Shown here: positions 11,886 to 26,174 of the stretch, one piece after another
Numbering within the stretch: position 1 is the first letter of the stretch
Layout: every line of letters begins with the position of its first letter
From: Panopea generosa
Lineage: Eukaryota; Mollusca; Bivalvia; Adapedonta; Hiatellidae
Direction of reading: 5' to 3'
Assembly: GCA_029582155.1 (NCBI GenBank)
Contig: CM055901.1
Span: 46,187,228 to 46,251,227, forward strand
DNA length: 64,000 nt
The notes under the pieces: model-generated
What the model saw: the letters and a program-made list of their open reading frames with translations, nothing else
Databases searched by the model: none
What the model was told of the DNA's origin: nothing
Position numbers and translations under genes: made by a program

Positions 11886-11944
11886 TTTATATAATAATGT
11901 TATTAACACCTTTTAAACTTGTTATTCGGTGGAGGGACGTCACT

Positions 11945-12310
11945 CTAATTGACTGTACAAAACGTTTTATAGACGTTTTGGATATGCAAATGTTTGTAGC
12001 TAAATAAAATTGATTGTTGAGACACATAAAAGAACTCGAAATTCTTAAGTAGTATCCCGTTAAGATTGGCAGTTTGCTTTAATAGCGAACAGCCTGATTT
12101 TGAAATCCTCACGAAAGTGGGGTCAATCCATCTCAGTATGTGATTGCAATCTGACGATTGTTCAGTCGCTGGTCGTGGTGAATTGAACGCCTTTCTATGC
12201 TCTCGCTGTCTTTCCATATCTATTGGTGTTAAATCCTCTGTCATTGGGATCGAAACACTATTTCTACCAGCTTTCTTTTCCTGAATTGCATATAAACTGC
12301 TCAAGTGCAT
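11945..12310 (-). other. Unrecognised 121-codon open frame in copy A
   Basis: The minus frame contains PIDMERQREHRKAFNSPRPA and DCNHILRWIDPTFV. The same words occur in copies B and C, but there the frame carries stop codons (for example ATGGAAAGA TAG in B). I recognise no family. It may be a decayed exon or retroelement piece that happens to stay open in copy A. A function is unlikely. Confidence 0.25.
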
Positions 12311-12832
12311 TTCAAGTCTTGCTATTCGTCCATGTAAACTTTATAACCTCTTGTCTAAGTCTCTGTTCTCGAGGTTAGCAAGCTCTACACTTTCGACTAC
12401 TACTTGTCACTTTCTATATAAATGTTATGTTTTTATTCCCTCTCTTCAGCGGGCACTTATTTCTTTAAATATTATATTGCTGCCCTTGTATCCATTTTTA
12501 TCAAAGTTTTATCTATGTTGTTATTTTTGATTAACATTATTCTAAATTCGCAAAAAGAGAAGTGGCAATGTAGACATCATTAACACACATAATTCAAGGG
12601 GCGTAACTCTTTGTGTGGGATGTCGGTCCAGTGTGTGTATTCATTTATACTCAAACGACAATTTCGATAACTGTCCACATACAGACAGATGATAACGGAC
12701 ACTACATCACTGTACGACTAGTACGGTTTAGGATTCATTAGGCTTAATGTAACAGATTCTTGTCTAAAGTGAGATAAACATTGCAACAGTATCTTTGTAA
12801 TTTGATGTGTTTCTGAAAAGATATTGAAATCG

Positions 12833-12995
12833 TGGAGCACGTGGTCTAGTGGTATGACACCGAACCTATGAACGGAGGGTCGTGTGTTCGATCCTCGGTC
12901 ACGACTATGTGTTGTGTCCTTGAGCAAGACGCCTTTTCCGCATATGCTTAGTACTGGTTCTACCCAGGAAGACTTCGAGCGTGATTTGTCTCAGA
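12833..12995 (+). mobile_element. tRNA-derived SINE with conserved central domain
   Basis: The head has an A box (cgtggtctagtggtatgaca) and B box (ggtcgtgtgttcgatcctcg). It is followed by gtgtccttgagcaagacgcc...cgcatatgcttagtactggt and ctacccaggaagacttcgag. The second part recurs at 50795-50885 (plus) and about 40150-40265 (minus), so these are one SINE family with a shared central domain. Confidence 0.65.
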
Positions 12996-12999
12996 TGTA

Positions 13000-15131
13000 A
13001 GAACTTGTTTCACAATCGAAGTAAAATTAATAAGGTTAAACTGATTATTGACATTTTATCAACTCTTACGTTCGTCACTATATAGTAGACTAACTTAGAC
13101 TTATTATTGTTGCTATATCTACTTGTTATGCACTTACCTGTGTATGCGTTTTTGTCACTTTAAAACTACTCTTAGATAAACATATAGTGTCTCTCATAGA
13201 GAGAGAAATCATGGAAAAATATAATTCAAAGGCCGTAAATCTTGGTGAGAGTATAAACGTTTATACTAAAAGGACAATAAATATACATGTAAACGTCCAT
13301 GTACAGACAAACTAGTTGGAGTGATAGTAACGAACGCAGCATACATGTATTCATTATATATACATTCGATTTGGATAAGCAACCTAATTAATTTGACCCA
13401 TTGATTACTACTCTAAGCCTTAAAAATCAAATATTGTGCGCCTATTCACGTTAGTAGTTTCTAAGATAATGGTTTATGTATCCAGAAGTTACTCATTCCG
13501 AGTATGATTGCACCGTAGTATTTACAATAATCAACAATTGCTTTCTAAAACAAGCCTACAAACGTCGTTACACATTTGTACAGAGAACGTGACATCGCCG
13601 AGTTAGTTCCATTGTTTGAATTAATCAATCAGCTACTTCATCAGAATCCAGTTACAATTTTTTTCAAAGAAGAAATTGTCAAAGTGTTGGTATTTTTTTT
13701 AAAAAAAGATGCCAAAGATGATCAAGACTATATCAGAATTCCGTTATAATTTATTTCCAAAAACAAATTGCCATGAAGAAAAATAAGCGTCGAAGATGAT
13801 CAAGACTAGTGAACAAGGGTTTTAACTCTGTCAAAAGGTTTGGGATAGTTATAAAATCTCTGCTATGTATATGTAAATGTTCATGCCGTCTCGGTAGTTC
13901 AACATTTAGATACAAATAAGTACACAATGACAAGGCAAACTAGAACGTCAAACAAGGGCAATAACTTTGCTAATACAGACTATATTTATATATATATGCT
14001 GCATATCATATCTTAGTTTCAATAGTTAACCATAAAATAAACAAGATTCTTTACTGTGCATAAAATCGAGGAACAATAATGTAACTTTTGTATTTAAAAT
14101 TATAAATATTCAACGGGAAACGTTTTGTACCAAAATTAACGGAATAGTTGTTTCCATTTAGTTCTTCCTTTAATGGGGTATCAAACCATTTTGACACACT
14201 TGGTTATTAACATGACATATCCGGTTTTACCAGTTGCAGAAGACTTTATGGATCTTCTTCCGCAAGTAACAAACAAATTTTCTCGCATTAAGCTGAGCTC
14301 GAACCCACGACTTCTGCGAGGAGAGGTAAGTGGTGATTGGATAGGAAACCTTCGGGACCACTCGATGGAGAAGGTCCGTTGAAAAGTTATTAAAACAAGC
14401 TTTTGATTTCTGCTCGACTCTTAATAATAAAAAAATAATTACTTAAATTTTCATGCAATTCCCAAACTTCTGAGGAGGCAACCAAGTTGATTTTCTCTGA
14501 AGCAAATCAGCTTGCGACCTCAAAACGGATGTATGTATACATGCATTTATGTTTTCGATTGTACGTACGTACGCACGTATGCGTTGAAATATGGAAATAG
14601 ATGGGCAACATTCAATGATTTCGTCAATTTCGCTAACCGTATAGAATCGCGACGCACTGTTAAGCCGTTAACAATATGTGAACAACAACAATATAACTAT
14701 TGTTCATGTTAATATCTTTTAAAAAATTGTATTATCAAAAAATTGCCAAACATGCATTCTGTTAACAAGGTCTGCATGTGCCTGCATGTAACCTTAAAAT
14801 GTGCTTATAGCTAACATCTGCTGGAAGATATTCTAAAAAGAAAATACCAAGGTGTTTATTCTATCGCTTAACTCTTAATTTTAAATACGTAATGTGTAAT
14901 GCTTATACCAATTGCTATTACTGTCGTGCGATCAGAAATAAAATCGCTATGAATTGTGGGATGCAAACATCTTAGCTAAATATTAATTGCAACTTCAATA
15001 TTCATTACAATTTCGTATTTTGATAACCAGGTCCGAGTGGTCTTGTTTTACATTAACTGCCGTGATATATGCTACTAATTTATTAGCTATTGCGTATATA
15101 ATATTGATGATAAACTGCATTCCATAATAGC
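13000..15131. other. Remaining sequence of copy A
   Basis: No gene recognised. The segment 13751-13960 is almost identical to 20005-20180 in copy B, giving the same short minus frame in both; this reflects recent duplication and not coding. A B-box-like stretch in minus orientation (14285-14325, gaacccacga reversed) suggests another tRNA-derived fragment, also present in copy B. Confidence 0.4.
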
Positions 15132-15221
15132 TTAACGTCTAGCTTGTAAGCACTGAAGGACGTATGTATAGTTCGCGGTGTTATTAAGTTGTAAAATAGT
15201 CCAACACGTTGAAACTTTTCT

Positions 15222-16482
15222 GGTGCTAAATGAGATTGCCCAGTGCTGAAATTGAGTGTGTCCGGTGCTGAATGAGAGTGTGTTCGGTGCTGAATGAGTG
15301 TCCGATGTTCAAGGAGCGTGTGTCCGGTGCTGAATGTGATTGTCCTTTTCTGAATGAGAGTCTGTCCGGTGCTGAATGAGAGTGTCCGATGCTGAAAGAG
15401 AGTGTGTCCGGTGCTGAATGAGAGTGGCCGATGCTGAATGAGAGAGTCCGAAGCTGAATTAGAGTGTGTCCGGTGCTGAATGAGAATGTCCGAAGCTGAA
15501 TTAGAGTGTGTCCAGTGCTGAATGAGAGTGTCCGATGCTGAATGAGAGTGTGTCTGGTGCTGAATGAGAGTGGCCGATGCTGTAGGAGAGAGTGTCCGAC
15601 GCTGAATGAGAGTGTTTCCGGTGCTGAATGAGAGTGTCCGATGCTGAATGTGAGTGTGTCCGGTGCTGAATGAGAGTGTCCGATGCTGAATGAGAGTGCT
15701 GAATGAGAGTGTGTCCGGTGCTGAATGAGAGAGTCCGATGCTGAAAGAGATTGCCCGGTGCTGAATGAGAGTATCCGATGCTGATTGAGAGGGTCCGATG
15801 CTGAATGAGTGTGTGTCCGGTGCTGAATGAGGGGTGTCCGATGCTGAATGAGAGTGTGTCCGGTGCTGAATGATAGTGGCCGATGCTGAATGAGAGTGTG
15901 TCCGGTGCTGAATGAGTGTGTCCGATGCTGAATGAAAGTGTATCCGGTGCTGAATGAGAGAGGCCGATGCTGAATGAGAGTGCCGAATGAGAGTGTCCGG
16001 TGCTGATTGAGAGTGTCCGATGCCAAATGAGAGTGTGTCCGGTGCTGAATGAGATTGTCCGATGCTGAATGAGTGTGTCCGGTGTGAATGATAGTGGTCT
16101 TTGCTGTATGAGACAGCTGAATGAGAGTGTCTGGTGCTGAATGAGAGTGTCCGATGCTGAATGACAGTGAGTCAGGTGCTGAGTGAGAGTGTCCGATGAT
16201 GAATGAGAGTGTAACAGGTGCTGAATGAGAGTGCCCGATGCTAAATGAAAGTATGTCCGGTGCTATATGAGAGTGTCCGATGCTGAATGAGAGTGCTGAA
16301 TTAGAGTGCCCGGTGCTGAATAAGAGTGTGTCCGGTGTTGAATAAGAGTGTCCGATGCTGAATGAGAGTGTGTCCGGTGCTGAGTGATGGTGTCCCGTGC
16401 TGAATGAGGGTGTCTGGTGCTGAATGAGAGTGTCCAATGGATGAGAGTGTGTCCGGTGCTGAATGAGAGTGTCCGAATGCTA
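15222..16482 (+). repeat. 20/22-bp minisatellite, copy B
   Basis: Same unit as 9148-9960, about 1.26 kb long. The minus strand stays open for more than 400 codons because of the 42-bp dimer; not a gene. Confidence 0.9.
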
Positions 16483-17099
16483 TTATTATAGCATATGTTA
16501 CCAATTATCGCTTAAACCAATTTAGTTCCTGCAAGCAAATTTTAAAATGAAATCGTTGTTAAAATATAATTGATAAATATATAGTATTTCAATTTGTCTC
16601 AAATGTCAATAAACCTTCCTATTGGCAATATTGCTGGCGTTTATCTAAACAACTGGTCTTAAAACTTTTTATACAGTAACTTTGGTAATCCAACTGAATA
16701 TATATATGCACTATTTTACACTGTTGAAAATCTGATTCTCGAGTAAACGTGTACAATCTTCTTTTTATATCTTTGTGCAGAAAACCAATATGTATCTGTC
16801 AAGAGAGAGCATGCATGTGTTAGTTGTAATATACCAAGGTGTTGTTTAAAACATACATGCTAACACATTCTGGAATAAACTTATTCGACAAACTTGTCCA
16901 GTAGCGTTATTTACTTTTTGACACTCAACATCAGAAAACGGAAAAAGATACTGGTCATTTAACAAAATACAGGTCATCCATTATTGTAGTTCGAGCCCAT
17001 AAACGTCGCTATAAATTTGTTATTTATATTTTCAGTTCATTATAGTGTCCCGTTTGGGGCCATCTCGGCATATTTATTAAACTAATTAAGTCAAAACAA

Positions 17100-17282
17100 C
17101 GAAACTACGATGGTAGTCGTTGTTTCGACTTTTCACTATCGGAGTTTCGATTTTTTCACCATCGTAATACCGGCTTTTCACCATTGTTGTTTCGACTTTT
17201 CCCAATTGTAGTTGCGACTTTTCACCATTGTTGTTTCGACTTTTCAGCATCGTAGTTGGGACTTTTCACTGTCGTTGTTTTG
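17100..17282 (+). repeat. 22-bp array, copy B
   Basis: Units of ttttcaccattgttgtttcg follow the leader gtgtcccgtttggggccatc at about 17046. Confidence 0.8.
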
Positions 17283-17856
17283 CCCACCTGTTGCTGATGC
17301 ACAATGATGTAATTAACAAACCCTTGACGTCATATACATGTAGGCTTAAGGCTGCGTCTAATATGCGGGTTTAATATTAAACACATTATATGATATGCAT
17401 TGGATTCTGCATCGCGTGTCGCAAATGAACAGTAAAAATTACATGTGGCTATGTAGGCAGGCTATTCGTTGACAAAATAACAGACGTTCCATGTTGACAA
17501 TCTGCCTGATTTCAGATGTAAATCTCAACATTTCATTCTAAAATCTAAATAAAATATACCGATCTAGAAACGTAACACATATTTGTATTTATACATGTTA
17601 ATAAGGTAAATATTTAGTAAACAACAAATATATGCATATGCGTCACATCTAATGTAATTCTCAATCAATCGTTCTTAAATAAGAAAGCGTAAGACTAAAT
17701 GTAGACTTGTTGAAGAGTATAGTTTTTTTACAGCACGATTTTTAGTTTTGAATCAATACAATCATCGAACGTTTACATATCAACAGTAAGTCAGTAAGTC
17801 AGTAGGTCATTTCATAATTATGTAACTTGAATGGCAGACTGATCTCAGACATATCC

Positions 17857-18398
<542 letters not shown>

Positions 18399-18748
18399 TT
18401 ATATTAAGCATATATCTAATGTTAAGCTATATCATTATATTATCTATATAATTGTTTTCTCTAAATATTAGTTGGTGATACAATTATCTTTAAATGCATT
18501 TTCTATTTAAATGTTTATCGTTGAGGACTTCAGGGTATGTTGAACTTTGTTCATCAAATGTTTCTCTTTTAATAAAGTCAATATTTGTAGTACATGTTAT
18601 ATTATTATTACAAGCATATATCATTCCTTTGTTAATAATGCTGTTTATGTGTGTATTAAAATAGTCACTGTTTTAACTTGAGTAAATATATCAAAAGTAA
18701 ATGAAAATTTTATAAAAAAAAATATTTTAGTTTTATACTTTTTTTTTT

Positions 18749-18828
18749 CATACCGACTGCGGTTTGAACATACGACTTTCTGATTGACAATCAAACGCTA
18801 AGTCCACTGGTCTACGCTGGGTCCCATA
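18749..18828 (-). repeat. tRNA-Asp-like sequence, copy B
   Basis: Copy of the tRNA-like sequence described at 11808-11885, with the same GTC anticodon-like loop and a few substitutions. Confidence 0.5.
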
Positions 18829-19940
18829 TATATAATAATGTTATTAACACCTTTTAAACGTGTTATTCTGTGAAGGGACGTCACTCTAATTGACTGTACA
18901 GAACGTTTTATAGACGTTTTGGATATGCAAATGTTTGTAGCTTAATAAAATTGATTGTTGAGAAACATAAAAGAACTCAAAATTCTTAATTGATATCCCG
19001 TTAAGATTGCCAATTTACTTTAATAGCGAACAGCCTGATTTTGAAATCCTCACGAAAGTGGGGTCAATCCATCTCAGTATGTGATTGCAATCTGACAATT
19101 GTTCAGTCGCTGGTCGTGGTGAATTGAACGCCTTTCTATACTCTCGCTATCTTTCCATGTCTACTATTGTTAAATCCTTTTTCATTGGGATTGAAACGTT
19201 ATTTCTACCAGCTTTCTTTTCTGAATTGCACATTAACTGGTCAAGTGCATTTCAAGTCTTGCTATTCGTCCATATAAATTTTGTAACTTCTTGTCTAACA
19301 CTGCACTCTGTCCATATTACAGACATACTGGTTGGAGTGATAGTATCGAACACAGCGTACATGCATTTATTTTATATACATTCAACTTGGATAAAAAACA
19401 TAATCAAATTGGTTCATTAAAAACTACTCAAAGCCATAAAAAATCAAAAGCAATTGTTTCTATTATTGTAAGTAGTTTCCACGATAATGGTTAATGTGTC
19501 CAAAAGTTAACATGTTTCAATTTCCGAGTACGGTTGCAAAGTAATATTTACAATAATCAACACTTGCTTTCTAAAGTAGGCCTACAAACGTCGTGACACA
19601 TTTCAACATAAACAAATTGAGACAAGACGTAAAACAGACCTAAAAAAGGTCATGCTTTTTTATTGCGACAAAGATTTTGATTGAAGAAATTCTGTCTAAA
19701 GCATTCGTCAAATGAATTCATCAAATAAATAGACGATGTATACAGACAAATATCAATAATCTGATGAAATACAATGAACATAGCCAAGATAGTTCCATTG
19801 TTTGAATTAACCAATCAGATACTTCATCAGAATCAAGTTACATTTTTTTTTCAAAGAAGAAATTGTCAAAAAGTTGGTATTTTTGAAAAAAGGCGTCAAA
19901 GATGATCAAGACTATATCAGAATTCCGTTATAATTCATCA

Positions 19941-19962
19941 CCCCCCCCCCCCCCCCCCCCCC
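19941..19962 (+). repeat. Poly-C tract in copy B
   Basis: Homopolymer of 22 C at a site that in copy A (about 13745-13760) reads tttatttccaaaaac. It appeared after the duplication. Confidence 0.95.
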
Positions 19963-21767
19963 TAAAAAAAACAAAAAACAATAACAACAAATTGCCATGT
20001 AGACAAATAAGCGTCGAAGATGATCAAGACTAGTGAACAAGGGTTTTAACTCTGTCAAAAGGTTTGGGATAGTTATAAAATCTCTGCTATGTATATGTAA
20101 ATGTTCATGCCGTCTCGGTAGTTCAACATTTAGATACAAATAAGTACACAATGACAAGGCAAACTAGAAAGTCAAACAACGGCAATAACTTTGCTAATAC
20201 AGAATATATATATATGCTGCATATCATATCTTAGTTTCAATAGTTAACCATAAAATAAACAAGAGTCTTGATTCTTTACTGTGCATAATATAGAGGAACA
20301 ATAATGTAACTTTTGTATTTAAAATGATAAACATTCAAGAGGAAACGTATTGTACCAAAATTAACGGAATAGTTGTTTCCATTTATTTCTTCCTTTAATG
20401 GGGTATAAAACCATTTTGACACACTTGGTTATTAACATGACATATCCGGTTTTACTAGTTGCAGAAGACTTTATGAATCTTCTTCCGCAAGTAACAAACA
20501 AATTTTCTCGCTTTAAGCTGAGCTCGAATCCACGACTTCTGCGTGGAAAATAAGTGGCGATTGGATAGGACGCCTTCGGGACCACTCGATTGATATGGTC
20601 CGTTGAAAAGTTATTGAAAAAAGCTTTTGATTTCTGCTCGACTTTTAATATTAAAAAATAATTACGTAAATTTTCATGCAAATCCCAAATTTTTGAGCAT
20701 GCAACCAAGATGATTTTCTCTGAAACTAGACAGCTTGCGACCTCAAAACGGATGTATGTATACATGCATTTATTTATGTGATTGTACGTTCGTACGTACG
20801 TAAGTGCGTACATGTGTTGAAATATGGACGTAGATGGGCAACATTCAATGATTGAATGACCACGTCGATCTCTCTAACCGTAAAGAATCGCGTCGCGCTG
20901 TAAACAGTGAACAACAACAGCAGTACAAATGATGTTTATGTTAATATATATTATAAAATAGTGTTTTTACAAATTATTAACCAAACATGCATTCTGTTAA
21001 TTAGGTCTGCATGTGCCAGCATGTAACCTTAAAATGTGCTAATAGCCAACATCTGCTGGATCATGAGCCCCGAAATTATAAGAGAATAGAAATTATTTTC
21101 ATTATCTACATATTTATGAAAAGACAGCAAGTGTAAATATCTCTTGTTAAATGCTGAATTATAAGTTCTAAATGTCCAATGGAATATGTTGAATATTTCA
21201 TTATTTATTTCTATTTCTTAATTCTAAATGATAAGTGCCAAAATGCATTATTCTAAATACTTGATTACCACTTGTATACAATTTGTATTCTGTTTAATTC
21301 TTTATTTATATTTATAAGTTCCAAATGATAAATTCTTCATACCAGTTGAATGATTAAATCTTTATTTCTGTTTAACATATTTTAAAAAGAAAATACCAAG
21401 GTGTTTATTCTATCGTTTAACTCTTGATTCTAAATACGTAATGTGTAATGCTTATACCAATTGTTATTACTGTCGTGCGATCAGAAATAGAAATATGAAT
21501 TGTTGGATGCAAGCATCTTAGCTAAATACTAATTGCAACTTCAATATTCATTACATTTTTGAATTTTGATAACCAAGTCCGAGTTATCTTAATTCACATT
21601 AACTCCTGTGATATATGCAGGTAGTTTATTAGCTATTGCGTATATATCGATGATAAACTGCATTCCAAAATAGCTTAACGTCTAACTAGTAAGCGCTGAA
21701 GGACGTATGTATAGTTCGCGGGTATTATTAGGTTGTAAAAGAGTCCAACACGTTGAAACTTTACCGG

Positions 21768-23318
21768 TGCTAAATGAGTGTCCGGTGCTGAATGAGAGTA
21801 TGTCAGGTGCTGAATGAGAGTGTGTCCAGTGCTGAATGAGAGTCTGTCCGATGCTGAATGAGAGTGTCCGGTGCTGAATGAGAGTGTCCGATGCTGAATG
21901 AGATTGTGTCTGGTGCTGAATGAGAGTGTTCTGTGCTGAATGAGAGTGTGTCCGGTGCTGAATGAGAGTGTGCGATGCTGAATGAGAGTGTCCGGTGCTA
22001 AATGGGAGTGTGTCCGTTGCTGAGTGAGAGTGTCTAGTGCTGAATGAGAGTATCATATGCTGAATGAGAATGTGTCCGGTGCTGAATGAGAGTTTCCGAT
22101 GTTTAATGAGAGTGTGTCCGGTGTTGAATAAGAGTGTCCGATGCTGAATGAGATAGTGTCCAGTGCTAAATGAGAGTTTCGGATGCTGAATGAGAGTGTG
22201 TCTGGTGTTGATTGAGAGTTTCCGATGCTGAATGAGAGTGGTCCGGTGTTGAATGAGAGTATGTCCGGTGCTGAATGAGATATCCGATGCTAAATGAGAG
22301 TGTGTCCAATGCTGAATGAAAGTGTCCAATGCTGAATGAGAGTTATCGCTGCTAAATAAGAGTGTGTCCGGTGCTGAATGAAAGTGTATCTGATGCTGAA
22401 TGAGAGTGTCCGATACTGAATGTGTCCGATGCTGAATGAGAGTTTCCGATGCTGAATGAGCGTGTCCGATGCTGAATGAGAGTGTGCCTGGTGCTGAATG
22501 AGAGTGTCCGATGCTGAATGAGAGTAAATGAGAGTGTCCGATGCTGATTGAGAGTGTCCGGTGTTGAATGAGAGTGTCCGGTGCTGAATATGAGTGTTTC
22601 CGGTGCTGAATATGAGTGTGTCCTGTGCTGAATGAGAGTCTCCGATGCTGAATGAGAATGTCCGGTGCTGAATGAGAGTGTGTCCAGTGCTGAATGAGAT
22701 TGTCCGATGCTGAATGAGAGTGTCCGGTGCTGAATGAAAGTGTGTCCGGTGCTGAATGAGAGTTTCCGATGCGGAATGAGAGTGTGTCCAGTGCTGAATG
22801 AGAGTGTCCGATGCTGAATGAGAGTGTTCGGTGCTGAATGAGAGTGTGTCCAGTATGGAATGAGAGTGTCCGATGCTGAATGAGAGTGTCCGGTGCTGAA
22901 TGAAAGTGTGCACGGTGCTGAATGAGAGTGTCCGATATGGAATGAGAGTGTCCGATGCTGAATGAGCGTGTCCGGTGCTGAATGAAAATGTGCCCGGTGC
23001 TGAATGAGAGTGTCCGATATGGAATGAGAGTGTCCGATGCCGAATGAGTGTGTCCGGTGCTGAATGAAAGTGTGCCCGGTGCTGAATGCGAGTGTCCGAT
23101 GCGGAATGAGAGTGTCCGGTGCTGAATGAAAGTGTTCCCGGTGCTGAATGATAGTGTCGGATGCTGATTGAGAGTGTCCGATGCGGAATGAGAGTGTCCG
23201 GTGCTGAATGAAAGTGTTCCCGGTGCTGAATGAGAGTGTCCGGTGCTGAATGAAAGTGTTCCCGGTGCTGAATGATAGTGTCCGATGCGGAATGAGAGTG
23301 ACCGATGCTGAATGATAG
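21768..23318 (+). repeat. 20/22-bp minisatellite, copy C
   Basis: The longest of the three arrays (about 1.55 kb) has more unit variants, such as ggaatgagagtgtccgatgc in its right part, pointing to local expansion of a variant unit. Confidence 0.9.
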
Positions 23319-23629
23319 CTAAAATGTATAGTAATAATTAATAAACAGTTTCTCTTCGTGTCGAATGCTAGAATTATAGCGTGTTACAAAGTTGGTTCAT
23401 GCAAACAAAATTAAAATGAAATCGTTGTTAAAATACAATTGATAGATATAGTAATTTCAATTTCTTTCAGGTGTGAAAAAGCCTTCTTATTGGTAATAGT
23501 GCTTGCGCTTATTTAAACAACTGTCTTAAAACTTTTTATAAAGTAACTCTGGGTATCGAGCTGTTTACTTTGCATTATTTTACGCCGTTGAAAATCGGAT
23601 TTTTGAGTAAACGCGAACTCTCATTCATG

Positions 23630-24115
23630 TAGAACAAACTTCTTTTTATTTCTCCGTACAGGAAACCAATATGTATCGGTTTAGAGAGAGCATGTATGTG
23701 TTAGTTGTAATACACCAAAGTGTTGTTTAAAACATACATGTCAATACATTCTGGAGTAAACTAATTCGACCCACTTGTCCACTAGTGTTATTCACTTTTT
23801 GACACGCAACATCAGAAAACGGAAGCTGATACAGATCATCCATTATTTTAGTTTGAGCCCATAAACGTCACTATTAATAAATTATGTTATTTATATTATC
23901 AGTTTATTATGGTGTCCCGTTGGGGCCATCTCGGCATATTTATTAAATCAATTAAGTCGAAAAAACGAAACAACGAAACTTCTTTTAATTTCTCCGTGCA
24001 GGAAATCAATACCGGTATGTATCGGTCCAGAAAGAAAGATCATGCATGTGTTAGTTGTAATATACCAAGGTGTTGTTTAAAACATATATGCCAATACATA
24101 CTTGAATAAAAATAA
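23630..24115 (+). repeat. Local tandem duplication inside copy C
   Basis: Two direct copies of acttctttttatttctccgt...gttagttgtaatacaccaaa...tgtttaaaacatacatg lie about 350 bp apart. The second carries small insertions. Copies A and B have this block once. Confidence 0.7.
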
Positions 24116-24296
24116 TTGCCCCAATTGTACGCTACATCAGGGATCGGAAGAAAATATTGGTCATATAACAAAAATATACATTATCTATGATTGTATTTCT
24201 AGCTCATAAATACCACTTTGGTATGTTATTTATATATATTACGGTGTCCTGTTGGGGGCCATCGCGGCTTATTTATTAAATTAAGTCAATCGAAAC

Positions 24297-24567
24297 AACG
24301 AAACTACGATGGTGAAAAGACGAATCAACGAAACAACGATCGTGAAAATTGAAACTACGATGGTGAAAAGTCGAAACCATCGTAGTTTCGAATTTTCATC
24401 ATCGTACTTTCGACTTTTCATCATTTTATTTTCGAATTTTTACCATCGTTGTTTCGACTTTTCACCATCGTTGTTTTGACTTTTCACAATCGTAGATTCG
24501 ACTTTTCACCATCGTTGTTTCGACTTTTCACTATCGTAGTTCCGACTATTTACCATTGTGGGTTCAC
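24297..24567. repeat. 22-bp array with inverted units, copy C
   Basis: The left part has gaaactacgatggtgaaaag units and the right part their reverse complement. Near 24355-24400 they abut as a near-perfect hairpin (gatggtgaaaagtcgaaacc / atcgtagtttcgaattttca). In A and B nearly all units point one way. Confidence 0.85.
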
Positions 24568-25095
24568 CTTCCTGTTGAAGATGCACAATGATGTAATTAA
24601 CAAACCCTTGACGTCATATACATACAGGCTTAAGGCTTCGTTTAATACGCGTGTTTAATATTAAACGCATAATATATGTTATGTATTGGAATCTGCATCG
24701 CGTGTCGCAAATGAACAGTAAACATAAACATGTGGCTATGTAGGCAGGCTATTCGTTGACAAAGTAACAAACATCATGTTGACAATCTGTTCGATTCCAG
24801 ATGTAATTTTCATTCTAAAATCTGAAAAAAAATACCGATCTAGAAACGTAATACATATTTGTATTTATACATGTTATTAAGGTAAATATCTAGTAAACAA
24901 CATATTCATGCAAATGCGTTACATCTTATGTAATTCTCCATCAATCGTTCTTAAATCAGAAAGTCATTAAGTCAGTAAGTCATTTCATAATTATGTAAAT
25001 TGAATGGCAGACTGTTTATTGCACTCAGTTATCGCCGGGAACACTAATATTCCGTAATGTTTCCAATTATGTTCCCGAGTATTGCTATCCGATCT

Positions 25096-25213
<118 letters not shown>

Positions 25214-25561
25214 TCATATTAAGCATATATGTAATGCTAAGCTATATCATTATATTATCTATATAATTGTTTTCTACAAATATTAGTTGGTGATACAATT
25301 ATCTTTAAATGCATTTTCTATTCAAATGTTTATCGTTGAGGACTTCAGGGTAGGTTGAATTTTGTTCATCAAATGTTTCTCTTTTAATAAAGTCAATATT
25401 TGTATTTCATGTAATATTATTACAAGCATATATCATTCCTTTGTTAATAATGCTGTTTATGTGTGTGTTAAAATAGTCACTGTTTTAACTTGAGTAAATA
25501 TATAAAAAAAAAATGAAAATTTCATAAAAAAAATTTTTTTTAATTTTATATATTTTTTTTT

Positions 25562-25640
25562 CATACCGACTGCGGATTGAACATACGACTTTCTGATTGA
25601 CAATCAAACGCTTAGTCCACTGGGCTACGCTGGGTCCCAT
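25562..25640 (-). repeat. tRNA-Asp-like sequence, copy C
   Basis: Third copy of the tRNA-like sequence of 11808-11885. Confidence 0.5.
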
Positions 25641-26174
25641 ATATATAATAATGTTATTAACACCTTTTAAACTTGTTATTCTGTGAAGGGATGTCACTCT
25701 AATTGACTGTACAAAACGTTTTATAGACGTTTTGGATATGCAAATATTTGTAGCCAACTAAATGTGATTGCTGAGACGCATAAAATATATCGAAAATCTT
25801 AAATAGTATCCAGTTTAGATTGGCAGTTTGCTTTAATAGCGAAAAGCCTGAATTTGAAATCCTCACGAAAGTGGGGTCAATCCATCACAGTATGTGATTG
25901 CAATCTGAAAATAGTTCAGTCGCTGGTCGTGGTGAATTGAACGCCTTTCTATACTCTTTCTATCTCTACTAGTGTCAAATCCTTAATTATAGGGATAGAT
26001 GCGCTATTTTTCAAATATTTCTTTTTTCAAATTTGCATGTTAACTGGTGAAGTGTATTCATAAAAACTGCTAACCGGTTATGAAAACTTTATTCCTTCTC
26101 ATCAGCTGTTCAGTCACTGGTCCTGGTGAATTGAATGCCTTTCTATATTCTCGCTATATTTCCATGTCTGTTAG

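Larger units (their letters stand above)
9055..15131 (+). repeat. Tandem segmental duplication, copy A
   Basis: This is the first of three head-to-tail copies. It begins acgtctagcttgtaagcact and holds in order: a 20/22-bp minisatellite, a unique stretch, a 22-bp hairpin-forming array, a CAGA/GGCA tract, a tRNA-like element, an open frame and further unique sequence. The order and much of the wording recur in copies B and C. The junction word recurs at 15132 and 21677, giving periods of about 6.1 and 6.5 kb. Confidence 0.85.

Noticed and set aside
13751-13933. 60-codon minus frame repeated almost identically at 19912-20157
   Set aside because: Identity is explained by the segmental duplication; the end of the frame differs and there is no family match or splice support.
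15226-16437. 403-codon minus frame rich in H, S, T (and similar at 9577, 21682, 22290)
   Set aside because: Follows the 42-bp dimer of a DNA minisatellite, differs in length and frame among the three copies, and lacks protein-like composition.
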